Assembly (NCBI GenBank): GCA_002946415.1
Contig: NJPS01000030.1
Span: 277,362 to 341,361 of the forward strand
Length of the DNA: 64,000 bases
From: Rutstroemia sp. NJR-2017a BVV2
Lineage: Eukaryota > Ascomycota > Leotiomycetes > Helotiales > Rutstroemiaceae
Direction of reading: 5' to 3'
Shown: one piece after another, positions 45,143 through 57,045 of the stretch
Numbering within the stretch: the first letter of the stretch is position 1
Layout: each line of letters starts with the position of its first letter
The notes under the pieces: model-generated
Told to the model about the DNA's origin: nothing
Database searches by the model: none
Seen by the model: only the letters and a program-made list of their open reading frames with translations
Translations under genes and position numbers: made by a program

Positions 45143-46289
45143 ATGGGGTGGGGTAAGGTGGTTGGATGATGGGATGGGAATGAGAGAGAGAGATTAGAAG
45201 TGCGGTATGGCTGGCTGATCGACTCGCAAGAGTGAATGGATGTATTGTTGGACGTGGGACGTGGTAGATGATAGATACTGAAGCCATCCTGGAGTGGTCT
45301 AGGTAGCCGGTTGATACCCGCGATAGGAAATTCTATGATTCGCGAGATTTTTAATCCGTGGTGTTGCTACACTTTTGCTTGCTTGGATCTTGCTGATGGT
45401 GATATAAGTAATGCTCCCTGCAGTTGATGGTTCTTTGTGATATTTCGTTCAGCCTCGATTGAATCTTTCTATACATAGAAACTACATATACTTCAGTTAT
45501 GCATCGCATTTAGTGACTGAAATGTCAAACACTTCACCCTACCCTGACCCACAGAGCACAATTCTATTAACTCTCGACTCCCCTCCTCCTCCTCCTCGTC
45601 TCGTCCATCCCCAAACATGCCCCAATCCTTCTCATCCAAGACCCCCACTCCCCCCTCTCAATCTCATCCCCTTATCTCCATCCTTTTTACACCATCTTCT
45701 CCAACTCCTCGTAGGCTACGAACCTACCCACCCGGTAGATAGGGTACCCAGCAGGTTGGGTGCACCTATAGGTAGGTTATAACCACTAATAGATATCTAG
45801 TAGGTAGATTGTTAGCTATCACAGGCATATACTACTCCTATTTAAGTAAATAGATAGGTTGGAGAAGTCGAAACCCTACCCGTGGGTGGGTTGAGGAGGC
45901 TTAACTATCTATATATAGGTACCCATTTCGCAGTCTAGAGTTTTAGTTTCCGCGTCGGTGGTTTACCTTTTATTGGGAATGAGATTTGAGGGACTAAAAG
46001 AAACAGCCAGCCACTTAATTGTATAGTATAAGCATTTAGAGAAGTAGTCAATTTCCATCATGGGCAGTATAGGAGAACTGGTCTATGGAACTGTAGCGTA
46101 GAAGAATCAGACTAAACTGATGATGATTGTGATGATAAGTTCGACCTAGTCGAAGTACACCTGAAGATATAAATAGATATATGCTCGTAATAAACAGATT
46201 CATTATCCTTGTTGTTGTGGAATGCGGATACTCTTGTATTGATAGCTAGGTGGAAAGGATCGGGGATATATAAAATTAATAGTATGGAA

Positions 46290-46355
46290 AGGTGAGGGGT
46301 GATGGGAAGGTGAGCGAGAGGGGAAGGGAAGGTGAGTGAGAGGGGGAAGAGAAGG
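46290..46355. repeat. Purine-rich imperfect tandem repeat
   Basis: Three diverged units of the form GGAAGGTGAGTGAGAGGGGAAG on the plus strand. The tract is almost pure purine and could adopt unusual DNA structure. Confidence 0.7.
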
Positions 46356-46749
46356 TGAGTTATCAGTTGCGTAGAGTCATCTCATGTAGGTTTTCTGCAT
46401 CGAAGGAAAGACGCGACGCGGCAGTCGGGGAACGAGCCGTCTACTTGCTAGAAGAGAAAGGGAGGTTTCTTCACCAGAAGAGAAAGACAGGTTGCTGAAG
46501 CAGTCACTGTTCAGTTGTTTGCGGATGAGAAAAATTGTGTAGCACTCGCGGAAGCAGCGAGTGAGTGATAATTTTGGTCCCCAAAAAGTTGGATATTTTC
46601 ATGGTTGGACCGACCAACCATGAACAGATGGCATAGTGGTTGAAGTAGGAAACAACTCTAGGTATGTACTACTTTTTTAATGTGCCCGCACCTGCTATCC
46701 TGTTGAACTATGCCATACAGATTGCGCTTGATAGTAGCATTTCCCTCGG

Positions 46750-46773
46750 TTTGATCGTATTGATCGGTAGGAG
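46750..46773. repeat. 24-bp dispersed direct repeat, copy 1
   Basis: Matches the copy at 47350-47373 at 21 of 24 positions (TTTGATCNTNTTGATCGGTA core). Each copy contains TTGATC twice. Confidence 0.6.
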
Positions 46774-47349
46774 ATGCTCAATTGAGTATATATACCACAT
46801 GCTGTTTGAAGCCTGGGAGAAGGGTTCTGGTTTTTGCTGTACTGCTCTCACTAGAAAATAGCTAATGGAGTGAATAAAGCATCTCATATTTTTTTGCGAT
46901 TTTTGGATATTGTGCTGATGTCCAATAATAAAAAGAAGAGTTGGCCTGTGCAGGAATTGCAAGGGACTGCATATACGCTAGTAAGGGTGCGATGTGGGGT
47001 TCACGGGGTGAGGCGACGACACAGTTCTGTGCGGAGTGTGCCTACCCTATTTAAACAAAAGCAATGCTCTCGACTGCTCCTGCCCCTTCTCTGCTCAATA
47101 AACTTTCGACTTGCTAGCCAGATGTATCAGTGAGGATACTAGATAAATATCCAATTAAGCAAAAAAGTAGCACCAACTCCTTGCTGGGTTGGCCCAGTGA
47201 TGAGAAGGACGATCCCTAACGAAGATTTCTCCGGATTTCGATATCTAAGATTTGTTACGATCTGAGGATTTTTTTTGCATCAATCTCAAATTACGTTACC
47301 ACTCACATAGCCCACAAGCCGACAAGCCCACACGCCCCAGAACCCGCAG

Positions 47350-47373
47350 TTTGATCATTTTGATCGGTAAGAG
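47350..47373. repeat. 24-bp dispersed direct repeat, copy 2
   Basis: Second copy of the element at 46750-46773, in the same orientation and 600 bp away. Confidence 0.6.
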
Positions 47374-48214
47374 TTTTATAATAACGAATATATAATTCAT
47401 TCATACTACAACATTTCTTTTTGGAATTTTATCACTCGACCATTTTCTGTTTCGCAATTGTTTCTTCCTCGACATCTTTGATATTCGATCGAGCCGCTTA
47501 ACAGACGAGAAGATGGATACTTTATTCTCGAGGAAGGAGAAGGGGAGATTGGGGAAGTACGCCAGTGGAGGAGGAAAATGTGTCGCGTAAAGAATCAACA
47601 TTTCCACGACTTCCACGACGCGACTTGTGTATGTAGGCGAACGGGTATTTCGTATTTGATAAATGAAATGCTGATATGAAGGATCAATGTACGACTTTAT
47701 GAGGGCGGTTTTATTATTCATGTTGGGATTTTGGGTAAATGGTTGGTTGCCGCTGAGAAGGAGCAGTTACAAGTACGTCGAGTTGTGGCGGGGCAGACAC
47801 CTTCCTCATCTCGAAGAAGAGCAATTGTGTGTCACTTTCTTCAAATTAGAAGTATCTTCACATTATGAGCGTCTTCACATTATGAATATGAATATTGATA
47901 TTGCATTCGTTTTGTTACTCATGTCATCACCTCCCTGTTCTTTGCCTCGGTCTCCTTAAGGTGCGGTAGATTGATGAATACCGTACGCTCATAGAGTACG
48001 CGCTGATGATATATACTGCAGCTCTTTCCGGTAACAAACAGAAAAACACAACCATGGACTCCACCGCAACAATCAAACAAATGCTTCAGTGTTCGCTCAA
48101 CCATGCATAACCTCATGATAAACACCCACCCAAAGAAAGTCTTTTCCTAGTCCCACGCCGCATTTACTTCCCTATTCACAATTCAATCATAAAGCCTAAA
48201 CATTCGTTTCACAC

Positions 48215-50089
48215 TCATCTCGCACCACGATCACTACTCGCCTCAGCATCTTCAAACTCCAACTCCCACTTATCCACCTCCTTGAACTTCTTCGCCGCCT
48301 TCTTCAACTCCTTCCCAACCCGCTTCTCCAATTCCTGACTATTCTCACTTCGTGGTTCTTCAGCTGCTCCTCCCGTATTCCCGTCTTCCAGTGGTGCAAG
48401 ACTGTCATCTGGGTCACGAGATTGCTCATTTTCTTTATCTGATGTTGTGGATTTGGATTTGCCGTAGGTTCTCCGGGCTTTATCTTTTCCTTTTGCAGGG
48501 GCAGGCTTGGATTTGGAGTTTTGGGTACGGGTGGAAGGTCGAGACGCGGGATGAACGGCGATGGTTAGTTCGTCTTCGTGGTCGCCAAGGCCAGTGACGT
48601 CGACTTCACTATCCGACTCCTCGACGTCCAAAGTGGAGCGGTGTCGTTGGCGGCGCCTGGGTAGAAGAGCTTGTAGTGCGGCAGTTGGGAGGGCAGCAGG
48701 TTGAAGCGCTGGCTGACGTGTAGGTCGCTTAGATTTGGAGCGCGCGGGAAGATCAGGTGAATGCGTTAAGGACGGGGGTGAGGAAATTGGTGATGATTCC
48801 ATGTGCGTAAGTGGTGGTGGCGTGCGAGGATTTATTATGCGACGAGGTCGTGCAGATGCTTGAGTAAGATGAGTAGGGCGAGCTGAACGAGTAGGACGAG
48901 TCGTTTGTGGTAAAGGAGGTGATGGGAGTGATTGTATTGATGGACTGCTACTATGCGGGGGTGCCATAGTTTCACTCATAGGCTCTGGTGTTACCGGCCG
49001 TTCAATAGACGAGAGCGGCGAATCTTGAGATGAGGGTTCGGGCTCCACTTCCATTTCTTCTGCATCCCGAGCATCTGGTTGGGCTTCTTCCTCATCGCTT
49101 TGAAGCGGTCCTGTGGCAGGTATAGTGTCTTCAGGCTCCGAATCGTCCAAGGGTAATAATGATGGACTAGACTTATTTCGCTGAGCATCCTGAGATCTGG
49201 GAACCTGAATCGTTGACAATTTCCGCTTTCGAGAATTTGAACCAGACCCAGAGGATGAAGACACAACTCGAGCTAATTTGGACATGTTCAATGGCGTTGA
49301 CTCATCCTCCGGCATGAAATCATCAGAATCCGACTCGTATTCTGGTCGTGGTTGTTGAGGCTTTCGTCCCGTTCCCAGGATGCTCGGTTCTCTTGCTCTC
49401 CTCTTAAACGTACCAAGCCTCAAAACCGATCCAGGATTCCTTGGAGTCGGCCTATCCATGTCAAGCCCTGCGCTACTTGGTCTAACTGATCCAGCACGTC
49501 CTCCGGCTGTACTTAACCGTCTACCACGTCTCGTTGAAGCTTCTCTATTTAGCGCCGTGTTATTCTTCATTCCGACACTCGTAAGCCCACCTTCTTCTGC
49601 CATCTCTGATTCAACACTACTTGATCGAGCTCGCGCAGTTCTCTGTCCTAAGATACTCGGCTCGCGCGCCCTTCTTCGAAAATTGCCAATGGCAAGAACT
49701 GAGTTGTCCATAGCCGGTGTCCGTCTTTCCCTTCTGTCCCTTCTTCCAGTTTCTAAATGGGGACTACTTGATATGCGCATATCATCGTCCTCTAAATCAA
49801 GGTCTGGCGATGTAATTGCTCGTTCTATCGCGCCAGCGAACCCATTTTCCTCACTATCGTTATGGTCGCGCACATTCTCGTTTGCCTCTGCTTTTCGCGC
49901 TGATTCAACCCCCTTGCCTTTCGCACTCTTCGCATTTCGCGCGCTTCGATTCGCTTTCTCCTGGTCGCTAACATCATACATATCATCGAAAGATCGAGGT
50001 GCTGGCGTTGATGCGACTACTGGCGCTGCGATCGGTTTCTTAGGCCGCGGGCCTGACGGCGCAACTTTGGTTCTTTTTGGGCGAGGCAT
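48215..50089 (-). CDS. Disordered basic/acidic nuclear-type protein, not recognised
   Basis: Single exon, 624 aa from ATG 50089 (MPRPKRTKVAPSGPRPKK). The start is very basic, like a nuclear localisation signal. Most of the chain is Ser/Pro/Arg/Asp-rich and predicted disordered. It contains two copies of the motif RRAREPSILG about 100 residues apart (FRRRAREPSILGQRT and FKRRAREPSILGTGR). SP/TP-rich stretches (RPVTPEPMS, SPISSPPSLTHSPDL) would be proline-directed kinase sites. The C-terminal ~50 residues look helical and more ordered (LEKRVGKELKKAAKKFKEV, then DKWELEFED). This suggests a chromatin, kinetochore or DNA-repair scaffold, but I cannot name the family. The long plus-strand frame at 49380-50198 is its shadow. 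Confidence 0.8.
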   Translation of the reverse strand: MPRPKRTKVAPSGPRPKKPIAAPVVASTPAPRSFDDMYDVSDQEKANRSARNAKSAKGKGVESARKAEANENVRDHNDSEENGFAGAIERAITSPDLDLEDDDMRISSSPHLETGRRDRRERRTPAMDNSVLAIGNFRRRAREPSILGQRTARARSSSVESEMAEEGGLTSVGMKNNTALNREASTRRGRRLSTAGGRAGSVRPSSAGLDMDRPTPRNPGSVLRLGTFKRRAREPSILGTGRKPQQPRPEYESDSDDFMPEDESTPLNMSKLARVVSSSSGSGSNSRKRKLSTIQVPRSQDAQRNKSSPSLLPLDDSEPEDTIPATGPLQSDEEEAQPDARDAEEMEVEPEPSSQDSPLSSIERPVTPEPMSETMAPPHSSSPSIQSLPSPPLPQTTRPTRSARPTHLTQASARPRRIINPRTPPPLTHMESSPISSPPSLTHSPDLPARSKSKRPTRQPALQPAALPTAALQALLPRRRQRHRSTLDVEESDSEVDVTGLGDHEDELTIAVHPASRPSTRTQNSKSKPAPAKGKDKARRTYGKSKSTTSDKENEQSRDPDDSLAPLEDGNTGGAAEEPRSENSQELEKRVGKELKKAAKKFKEVDKWELEFEDAEASSDRGAR

Positions 50090-53000
50090 CTTCGATGATT
50101 CTACGCGCTTTGTCGAGGAATTAATATTACAGAAAATTGATTGTCGACGAAGCTTCCCTTATTGCATTTCTGTTCGGAGAAATTTCTTTGCGGTGTGAAA
50201 TATGTTTTGGTGGTATCTTAACGCGTCGCGTCACACAAATTCACAAGCTCCAAATCAATGCACGGATGATTATGTAAGCGCCTCTACCCCACACAGTACG
50301 ACAGACCACGAACGTCATTCGTTATTCTACGACTCGGTTCTCACTGTCGAGGGTATCTTAGAAAATCAAGAAACCTTACGAATAAGAGATTCTTTTTGAC
50401 CTGCTCTGCAAGGAAAGTCGACGCACTATATGCCTTCCTATCTCTGAACTCTTCGATATACTCATCGTTGAGCTTATGACTTGGCAATTGGTTCATTTTG
50501 CATATAACTGATATCTTATGTATTAACCCGAAGGTCGTCCCTGTGTGACCTAGGTGGCAAGCAAATAGTTCAATCGGTGTTAGTCCCCTGATGTTAAAGA
50601 TGACTCTGCTTAGGATCCCCAGTCAATATCAGGGGTCCATTGGTCTACAGGGGGTAATACAAAGTTTAGAAGCGTAGTGGATTGAATATACCGAGGACCA
50701 CGAGACTGCTCTGAAGACTGGCTTACCACCAGATTGACTGACTTTCAGGTCCAGTCAACTTGGCCTGTCTCGACTATTCAGAGTGAATGCCCCTTTTATC
50801 TTGCAATGTCAGTCTTTCGTCGACAGACTTGAGGTCACATTGTCCAGTACCTGTAATTCTCCGGGTCACTCTGAGATTCGAGTTCAGGGATAGTATCCCA
50901 GCACCTAGTTTGCTCTTCGAATATGACCGGCATGGACTCGCACAAAAGACGCACCTGGGCCTCATTGGGAAGTAAATGTTAGTAAATTGCTATCACCTTG
51001 TTTAACTCCTTTTTGTTGTCGAGTTTAAAGAAGTTGTCAGCTGTTCTGGAATGCTAGGCTAATTACGGGCTGCAAATCAGTCCCTGGGTGGGCATGCTTC
51101 GTATGTCAATATAATGAGGGTGTGAATCATAGGTTGGAGCTTGTGGACGTGAAATGTTCAACTGGTTAAAGTCACTATATTCAACATTGCCATAAGCGGT
51201 ACACAAGCGCGGCCATTTGTTTTCTGAAAGCACATTGAGCTCATCGGATACCAGACAAATGATCGATATGTTTTGATCCAAAAACCTAACACTAGATAAT
51301 GAGTTCCTCAAGTACGTGTGGATTGTTCTCGACTGGGCAAATAAAGTGCATGAATCACATTCTGGACTCGGTGGATATTCTCATCTAGGAGAATGGAACT
51401 GCTGCCTCTCGTGCGGCTGAGTCCCTTCCTCCTCCTTTCAACCCTAGCAGCAGCAGTTGGAAGTGCAGCCATGTTACACCCTGGGCATGTATTTAGGCTG
51501 CGAACCAAACCTGCGGGTACCCACCCGCCCACCTACTTGGTTCGTGTATCAGTGGAGGGCTATGATGACTAATGAGTACCGATCGGGTGGATTGACGGCA
51601 ATATTGACTACCAATTGGCTGTGCTATCCCTGATTCTGGCCTATGTCACCCCCACGTGGATTTTTGGGTTGGTTTAAGGTGCTCCATGGGCACCCCTGAA
51701 TAGGTGGAAGTGCTGGAAACCCCATCTCTGAGTGTCGATTTCACAGCCTATACGTAGTTCCGCTGCATCAGAGGTTAGTTCCATGCACTAGTCAGGTCAC
51801 ACGGATATAGACCGGACAGCCAAACTTGCGTGTCGCCAACGGTCGCTTTATTGAATTTGGAATCGACTAGCTCTAAGGAAACAGGAGGAGGTTATAAAGA
51901 GGAAATAGGAGACGATAGAGGAGACGACAGATGTTTGTGACCCGGGATGGACCAGTCCCAACTATGCCACATGTGTTTCCAGCTGTACGGAACTGCTGAA
52001 AAGGAAGAGCGACGTTGAACAAGATTAGAGAATGAGAGGTTAATGCTGCCGCAAACACTCGTGCGATGTTTGAAGATCGCCCAAAAATCCTCCCAGAGGA
52101 ATTTTTTCTCAAATCATGAGAACAGTTGGCCGCAACAGGCTACCTCAATCTTGCGAAAAGAAATGTTTGCGATTAGTTATCCTCCCTTCCCACCGCCACT
52201 CTAACGAAGCCCTTCTCGTCAAGCTTCACATTACGGGCGCATTTGTCTTCGAGCTGATTGTTTGCTCTGCAGCTTGAGCCGCAGGTCATGCTGTGGTTGT
52301 CTCATGACTTCCTACGGGCGCAGCAAACTCATCAAATGAGCTTCTTTATATATGAATCGAGCCGGATAAGTGGAAGTGAGGGCATTCACGTAAAGTGAAT
52401 CCCTCCTGTAGTACATTTCTCACACCAATCGATTTTAGGAAGGAATATGCTCATGTGAAAGAACATGACTAGATGATCGACTTGATCAGGCCGGGAGCAG
52501 AGAACTTCACGGACTTGCATATGGGCTGAAAGTATGTGAAAAGTATCGTAAGATTTTACATCTCTAGACTTATTTCAGGGCAGTCTGTGCAAGAAAAAAC
52601 GCTGGTGTCGGTGTGGAATGAGGCACATGGGATCGTACGGAAATCACCTGAATAGAGTGAGGCTTTTTTTCAACAGCGATATTTCTTGGCTCGGGGAATG
52701 AAGCCGCATGTAAACTCAATCGCCATGTGTCACATCACTGTTCGTGAGTATGGATCGTCCCGAACTCATATCAGACAATGATCTTCCTTCCTCAACTTAT
52801 AGATATGATGCGCGAGTCACCCCAGGTGTAGCTTACTTGAGCTAATGTTCAACATTTTCAGTGAAGTATCACGAACTGCTACATATGACTAGTGCCAAGC
52901 ATGAACGTGCAGCCTTGCTGGGAGTTGTATGTTGCACATCTGTTCTTCTTTTCATTAGCATGGCGCGAAAACCGCGAGATATTTATGACATTGCAGATCT

Positions 53001-54245
53001 TTCGCCTCTCAACTGCTCATCCGTCAATCCGTCAATCCGTCCGAAGTTGTACGGTCCTGCAACAGCGTCAAAATGGTGCCAGTAAACAGAGAACATATGA
53101 TGTTTTGCCTTTGCACTACAATGCAATGCCAACTCACGCCAAAATGCCTCGTGAAGATGATTCCGAGGCGAGTTTCAGGCAGCCAAAAAAGTATGAAAAC
53201 TTCTTCCGAGGACACTAGTTGTTCGCCCGTAGGGCTTGCGATACGGAACAGGAAGCTTCATCCAACGGGTGACCACATCATCTATCGAAAACATAAAGGA
53301 ACCAATCTTGTCTCACTCTCGTTTGCTTGAGGATGTTCGAATACCTGAGCCGGTGAAGCACAGGAACCTTTGACGTCGTACTAAGACGTTGAGCTGTGCG
53401 ACTTCAATGGCTACTCTGTACCACACTACCGTACGGGAATGTAAGCCTCGGCCGGATCAAGTTTGCTTTTTCTCATCGTTGGGCCAATTGCAGCTTTTGC
53501 CCGATCGAGTCATGAACAAGCATGTAAAAGGATTCGGATTTTGACTTCTCTCCGCAATGTAGATGTAACATGCTAGGGGCATAATCGTCCAATGAAATAG
53601 TGAAACAAACAAAGCGGTTCTTCGCATACCAATGAGATCGGAAACAAATGCAGGAATTCTTATCTCAGTGATAAAGTATCTGCACGACTGAGCCTTCTAG
53701 ACCATGTCCAAATACGACCTCGAGAAAGCCAAAGTGAGCAAAATAAACTTGCCAACAGTCATCAGGCACACTGCATATTCTGGCGAACTATTGACATGCC
53801 GGCGCCATGAATTTGTCTGATGATTTGATGGAGGTCGAGTGAATTGCATCACTTTTCTGCAAGCTTGTTCCTGTCGTTCACGGGTGGTCAGGGCAAACTT
53901 CTCTAGTGTGCATTCGAAATAGAAGAGGGCGGAGCAACCGACGAATCGCACTGCGATACCGCCCAAGCGCCGTGTTCATGCGACGCCGTAACCCCTTTCG
54001 GGATGTCTTCGAAAGGCTAGCAGGACCGAAGTACATATTGAGCGAGTGGGCCGCTTCTTCATGGGATTTTCCATCAGGATTTAGGTAGCTGCCATCCGTT
54101 CGAAAAGTTGTCCGTCGAAAGCTTCTTATATGTCGTTGAGTTGTGGTGCAAGTGGGACGGTACTTAGAAATGACCAAGGTTAAAGCCACAACAAGGATCA
54201 GACGACGCCACAGCCACACAATCTAAACTAAACCCAGGATCCACC
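50090..54245. other. Gene-poor region of ~4.2 kb
   Basis: No frame here has an ATG start, splice-consistent extension and protein-like content together. Minor features are a GGGTACCCACCC motif near 51515 and a triple ATCCGTCA near 53020-53040. The end of the region upstream of 54246 is the lipase promoter. Confidence 0.45.
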
Positions 54246-56014
54246 ATGGGGATCTTTGGTCGATCACACAAAACTAAATCCCGACCTCAGTACGAGTCTG
54301 AGAATGAAATCCGAAGAACAAACCCACCTCGAACTCGGCCTAATTGGTATTATGTCGAGCAACGACCGGATGTCTCCAACTCGTCTGGTCACAACGCGAC
54401 GCCCCAAGGCTGGCTAGTAGCTCCAATCAATCCTTCGCGATATCAATCGTATCCTTCGATGCCTCTGCCACTTCCGCAACGATCCCGGCCAAATGGCATT
54501 GGCATCATGAAGCTTCAATCCGTCACTAACCTCCTCGCTGGAGATGTACCAAGCTGCCTACCCGGCGCGGCTTTTATCAATAATGGTGTCGCAGCGATAA
54601 CGAACCAAAGCACTCATCACCTTCAGCAGAGTTGCCCTCTGTACGATTTGATTTCATCGAAGCTCTGCTCGGTCGTCACCCTCATTGACGAGGAACAATT
54701 CAGCGGCGATGATAAGGAACTTGCAGTTTATCAACAAGCTCCTTCAGCATGGCAGCTGGAACACGGGGGCGCATCCAGCCGCGACTTGGCGCCACACAAG
54801 TTGAGGTCGAAAGGAAGATCAAGAGAAGGCCAGCATTCCGAGGCTACGTACACAAATTACTTCTCGAGAGTCAATGACTATGCGAACTCAAAACTCCCGA
54901 TGAATCTTCCTCCTATGCGGTTGTAAGTCTCGCTCGCTTATTCTGTAGTTGTCCGCAGTTTAACGTGTCTAGATATATGCCAACATATCCGCTACTCTGC
55001 CTAGCGGCGCAATACTCCGAGCGTGTCTACGCAAAACCAGCCGGACAAGAAAGGGAGACACGAGTGAATGCCGGCTGGAGGACAGGAACAGTCATGAAGA
55101 GTGTACCGATCGATGACATGGATATTATTGTCTTCGCAATTAGGGGAACTCAGACTTTCATGGATTGGACTGTCAATGTTCAAACAAAACCAAAGTCACC
55201 CGCGGGATTTTTGGTAAGTTAAATACATTTTATCACCTCCCGAGGGTTCTGGCTAATGTCTTTTTAGGATGACACTGGCAATCTTTGTCATGCTGGCTTT
55301 CTCAGCGTTGCACGGAATTGGATCAAGCCGGTGGCAGCGCGTCTTCGACATCTTCTAGAAGAAAATCCAAGTAGAGCCCGGTGCTCACTTCTCATCACAG
55401 GTCACTCTGCAGGCGGTGCTGTCGCGGCTTTGCTTTATTCGCATATGCTTTCAACTAGCCCAGAGGCTGAGTCTGAACTCAACATTCTTACAGGCTGTTT
55501 CAAGCGCATTCATTGTGTTACATTTGGGGCACCACCAGTCTCTTTGCTTCCATTGACAAGGCCCGACAACCCCTTGGCTTCAAAGTCAATCTTCATGTCC
55601 TTCATCAACGAGGGCGACCTTGTGGCAAGAGCGGATTTCGCCTACGTGAGGTCGTTGCTCGATCTACTTTCCACTCCTGCCCCTGGAAAATCCTATCTAG
55701 GACCGTTGGCGCCGGCACTGAAGAGTAAAAAGTCCAGATCCAATCTGAACACCTCTCTCGGCCCGGTGTGGGATGTACCAGAAGCTACTTTAAGTAACGC
55801 TGGAAGTATAGTACTTCTGCGAGGCGTTGATAACAACGGCAATCGCCCGAATAAAAAGCTCGAGGACAGGATGGATGATGGAGTGATCGCGCAGATGATA
55901 TCTGACGATTTGCTAAGAGGTGTCGTGTGGGGAGATCCAGTATGCCATATGATGAAGTTGTACGCGCGGAGAATCGAGGTGTTGGCGACAAATGCGGTTA
56001 TGGGACGCACGTGA
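54246..56014 (+). CDS. Class 3 lipase-domain protein
   Basis: Three exons, 54246-54922, 54973-55213 and 55268-56014, give 554 aa. The start ATG sits in a good context (CCACCATGG). Residues 1-225 are a fungal-specific, mostly disordered N-terminal region without a signal peptide (MGIFGRSHKTKSRPQYE). The lipase_3 domain then has IVFAIRGTQTFMDWTVN, the nucleophile elbow TGHSAGGAVA with the catalytic Ser, and VTFGAPPVSL. The Asp is likely in FINEGDLVARAD and the His in WGDPVCHMMKLY. It is expected to be an intracellular serine acyl hydrolase on neutral or phospholipids. The lack of a signal peptide argues against a secreted lipase. Introns are 50 and 54 bp. Confidence 0.92.
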
Positions 56015-56286
56015 ACTCTGATGGAATGTTTGATATGATGATGGAGGGCTTTTGACTTTGGCGCGCATATGGCATTATACCCATTTATTTTTTCGTTGTA
56101 CATTATTATTCATGAGTCATGAGCAATCTTAACATTTTTCTCTCAGACGGTCCAAGGGACCTCGTCATGTGATCTACAGCTACTAGGAGATTCTGTCGTG
56201 ACCAGCAAAGCTCTTCGACAACACACGGAGAGATTGACTGGACATACTTTTATCATACTAGTATGAGGACGGTTTTCGTGTAAGTT

Positions 56287-57045
56287 TTGGATTTTCTTAG
56301 AATCCGAACAATCTCAGTGTATTCAGTCATTCCGACAACAACTGCGCAGGAATCACTCGACGAGATCATTGAAAAGCTGATTGAAAATAGTACTACAAAT
56401 GAAAAGCCAGAGCAGCTGGCGGCCATATTTCCGGAATCGAACAAATGGGGCTGGGGATGGGGAAGTGGAGATGGAGATGGATTGGCAGTTTTTGAGTGCG
56501 GATTTTGTGGTTGTGAGGACGGGGACGGGGACGGGGAGGGAGGGATACTCGGGGGAAATGAGGACAATATTGTTGTGCACCAAACAGCTATGAAAACCAA
56601 TTCTATATGCCCAAGAAAACGGTACGAAGCGATAAAGAGGGTATCCATAATATCCAACGCTTTCCTGCTCTTCCAAAGATCCAATCCATTTCCCGAACTT
56701 CGAACGTTGCAATATCCATTCGCCCAGCTTCGTCAAGAACGTCCATCCCAGCCTTTTGTCTTCCCAGACACAACCAAAAACGCCATTGTATATATGCAAC
56801 CGAATCGTATTGGCGCGCAAGTCGAATTAGAAAGCTCTGTGCCCATGTGGATGAGAGATGGGTATGATGGAGCTGGAGGAAGGTTGAGTCGGCATGCTAG
56901 TGTAGCGCACATCTGGGACGATAGAGATGAGGATTACGTTGAAACTCGGTTGTCGATGGAGAGTTTCAATAGGCTGTGTTGGCGGATTGGGAGGTTGATC
57001 GATGTGTGGGAGTTGCGCAGCAGCTTGCTCATGTTGTTGCCCTGA
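56287..57045 (+). CDS. Uncertain open frame antisense to paralogue A
   Basis: A 252-codon plus frame. It opens with TTG, and the first ATG is at 56590. It has a GD-repeat stretch (GDGDGLAVFECGFCGC) and a fairly protein-like second half (WMRDGYDGAGGRLSRHASV). It overlaps the last exon of the minus-strand membrane-protein gene A over 56827-57041. Both cannot easily be right. I favour the minus gene because its splice pattern matches two paralogues. Confidence 0.2.
   Translation: MDFLRIRTISVYSVIPTTTAQESLDEIIEKLIENSTTNEKPEQLAAIFPESNKWGWGWGSGDGDGLAVFECGFCGCEDGDGDGEGGILGGNEDNIVVHQTAMKTNSICPRKRYEAIKRVSIISNAFLLFQRSNPFPELRTLQYPFAQLRQERPSQPFVFPDTTKNAIVYMQPNRIGAQVELESSVPMWMRDGYDGAGGRLSRHASVAHIWDDRDEDYVETRLSMESFNRLCWRIGRLIDVWELRSSLLMLLP

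Larger units (their letters stand above)
45143..48214. other. Gene-poor region of ~3.1 kb
   Basis: No supportable gene. It contains a (CTC)n-rich tract at 45580-45600, several GGTAGGT/ACCTACC motifs in partial inverted order (45720-45915), a purine-rich imperfect repeat (46290-46355) and a 24-bp direct repeat at 46750 and 47350. It looks like degraded or noncoding accessory sequence. Confidence 0.5.

Noticed and set aside
45580..45605. CTC triplet run as a coding repeat
   Set aside because: The frame (45459-45782) is Pro/Ser-rich low complexity with no support. It is treated as a simple sequence tract.
49380..50198. 272-codon plus-strand frame
   Set aside because: Exact antisense of the disordered 624-aa gene. 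Its Leu/Ser/Arg-rich composition is the expected shadow of that gene's codons.
53878..54219. 113-codon minus-strand frame just upstream of the lipase
   Set aside because: Starts with GTG and overlaps the expected lipase promoter. No family features.
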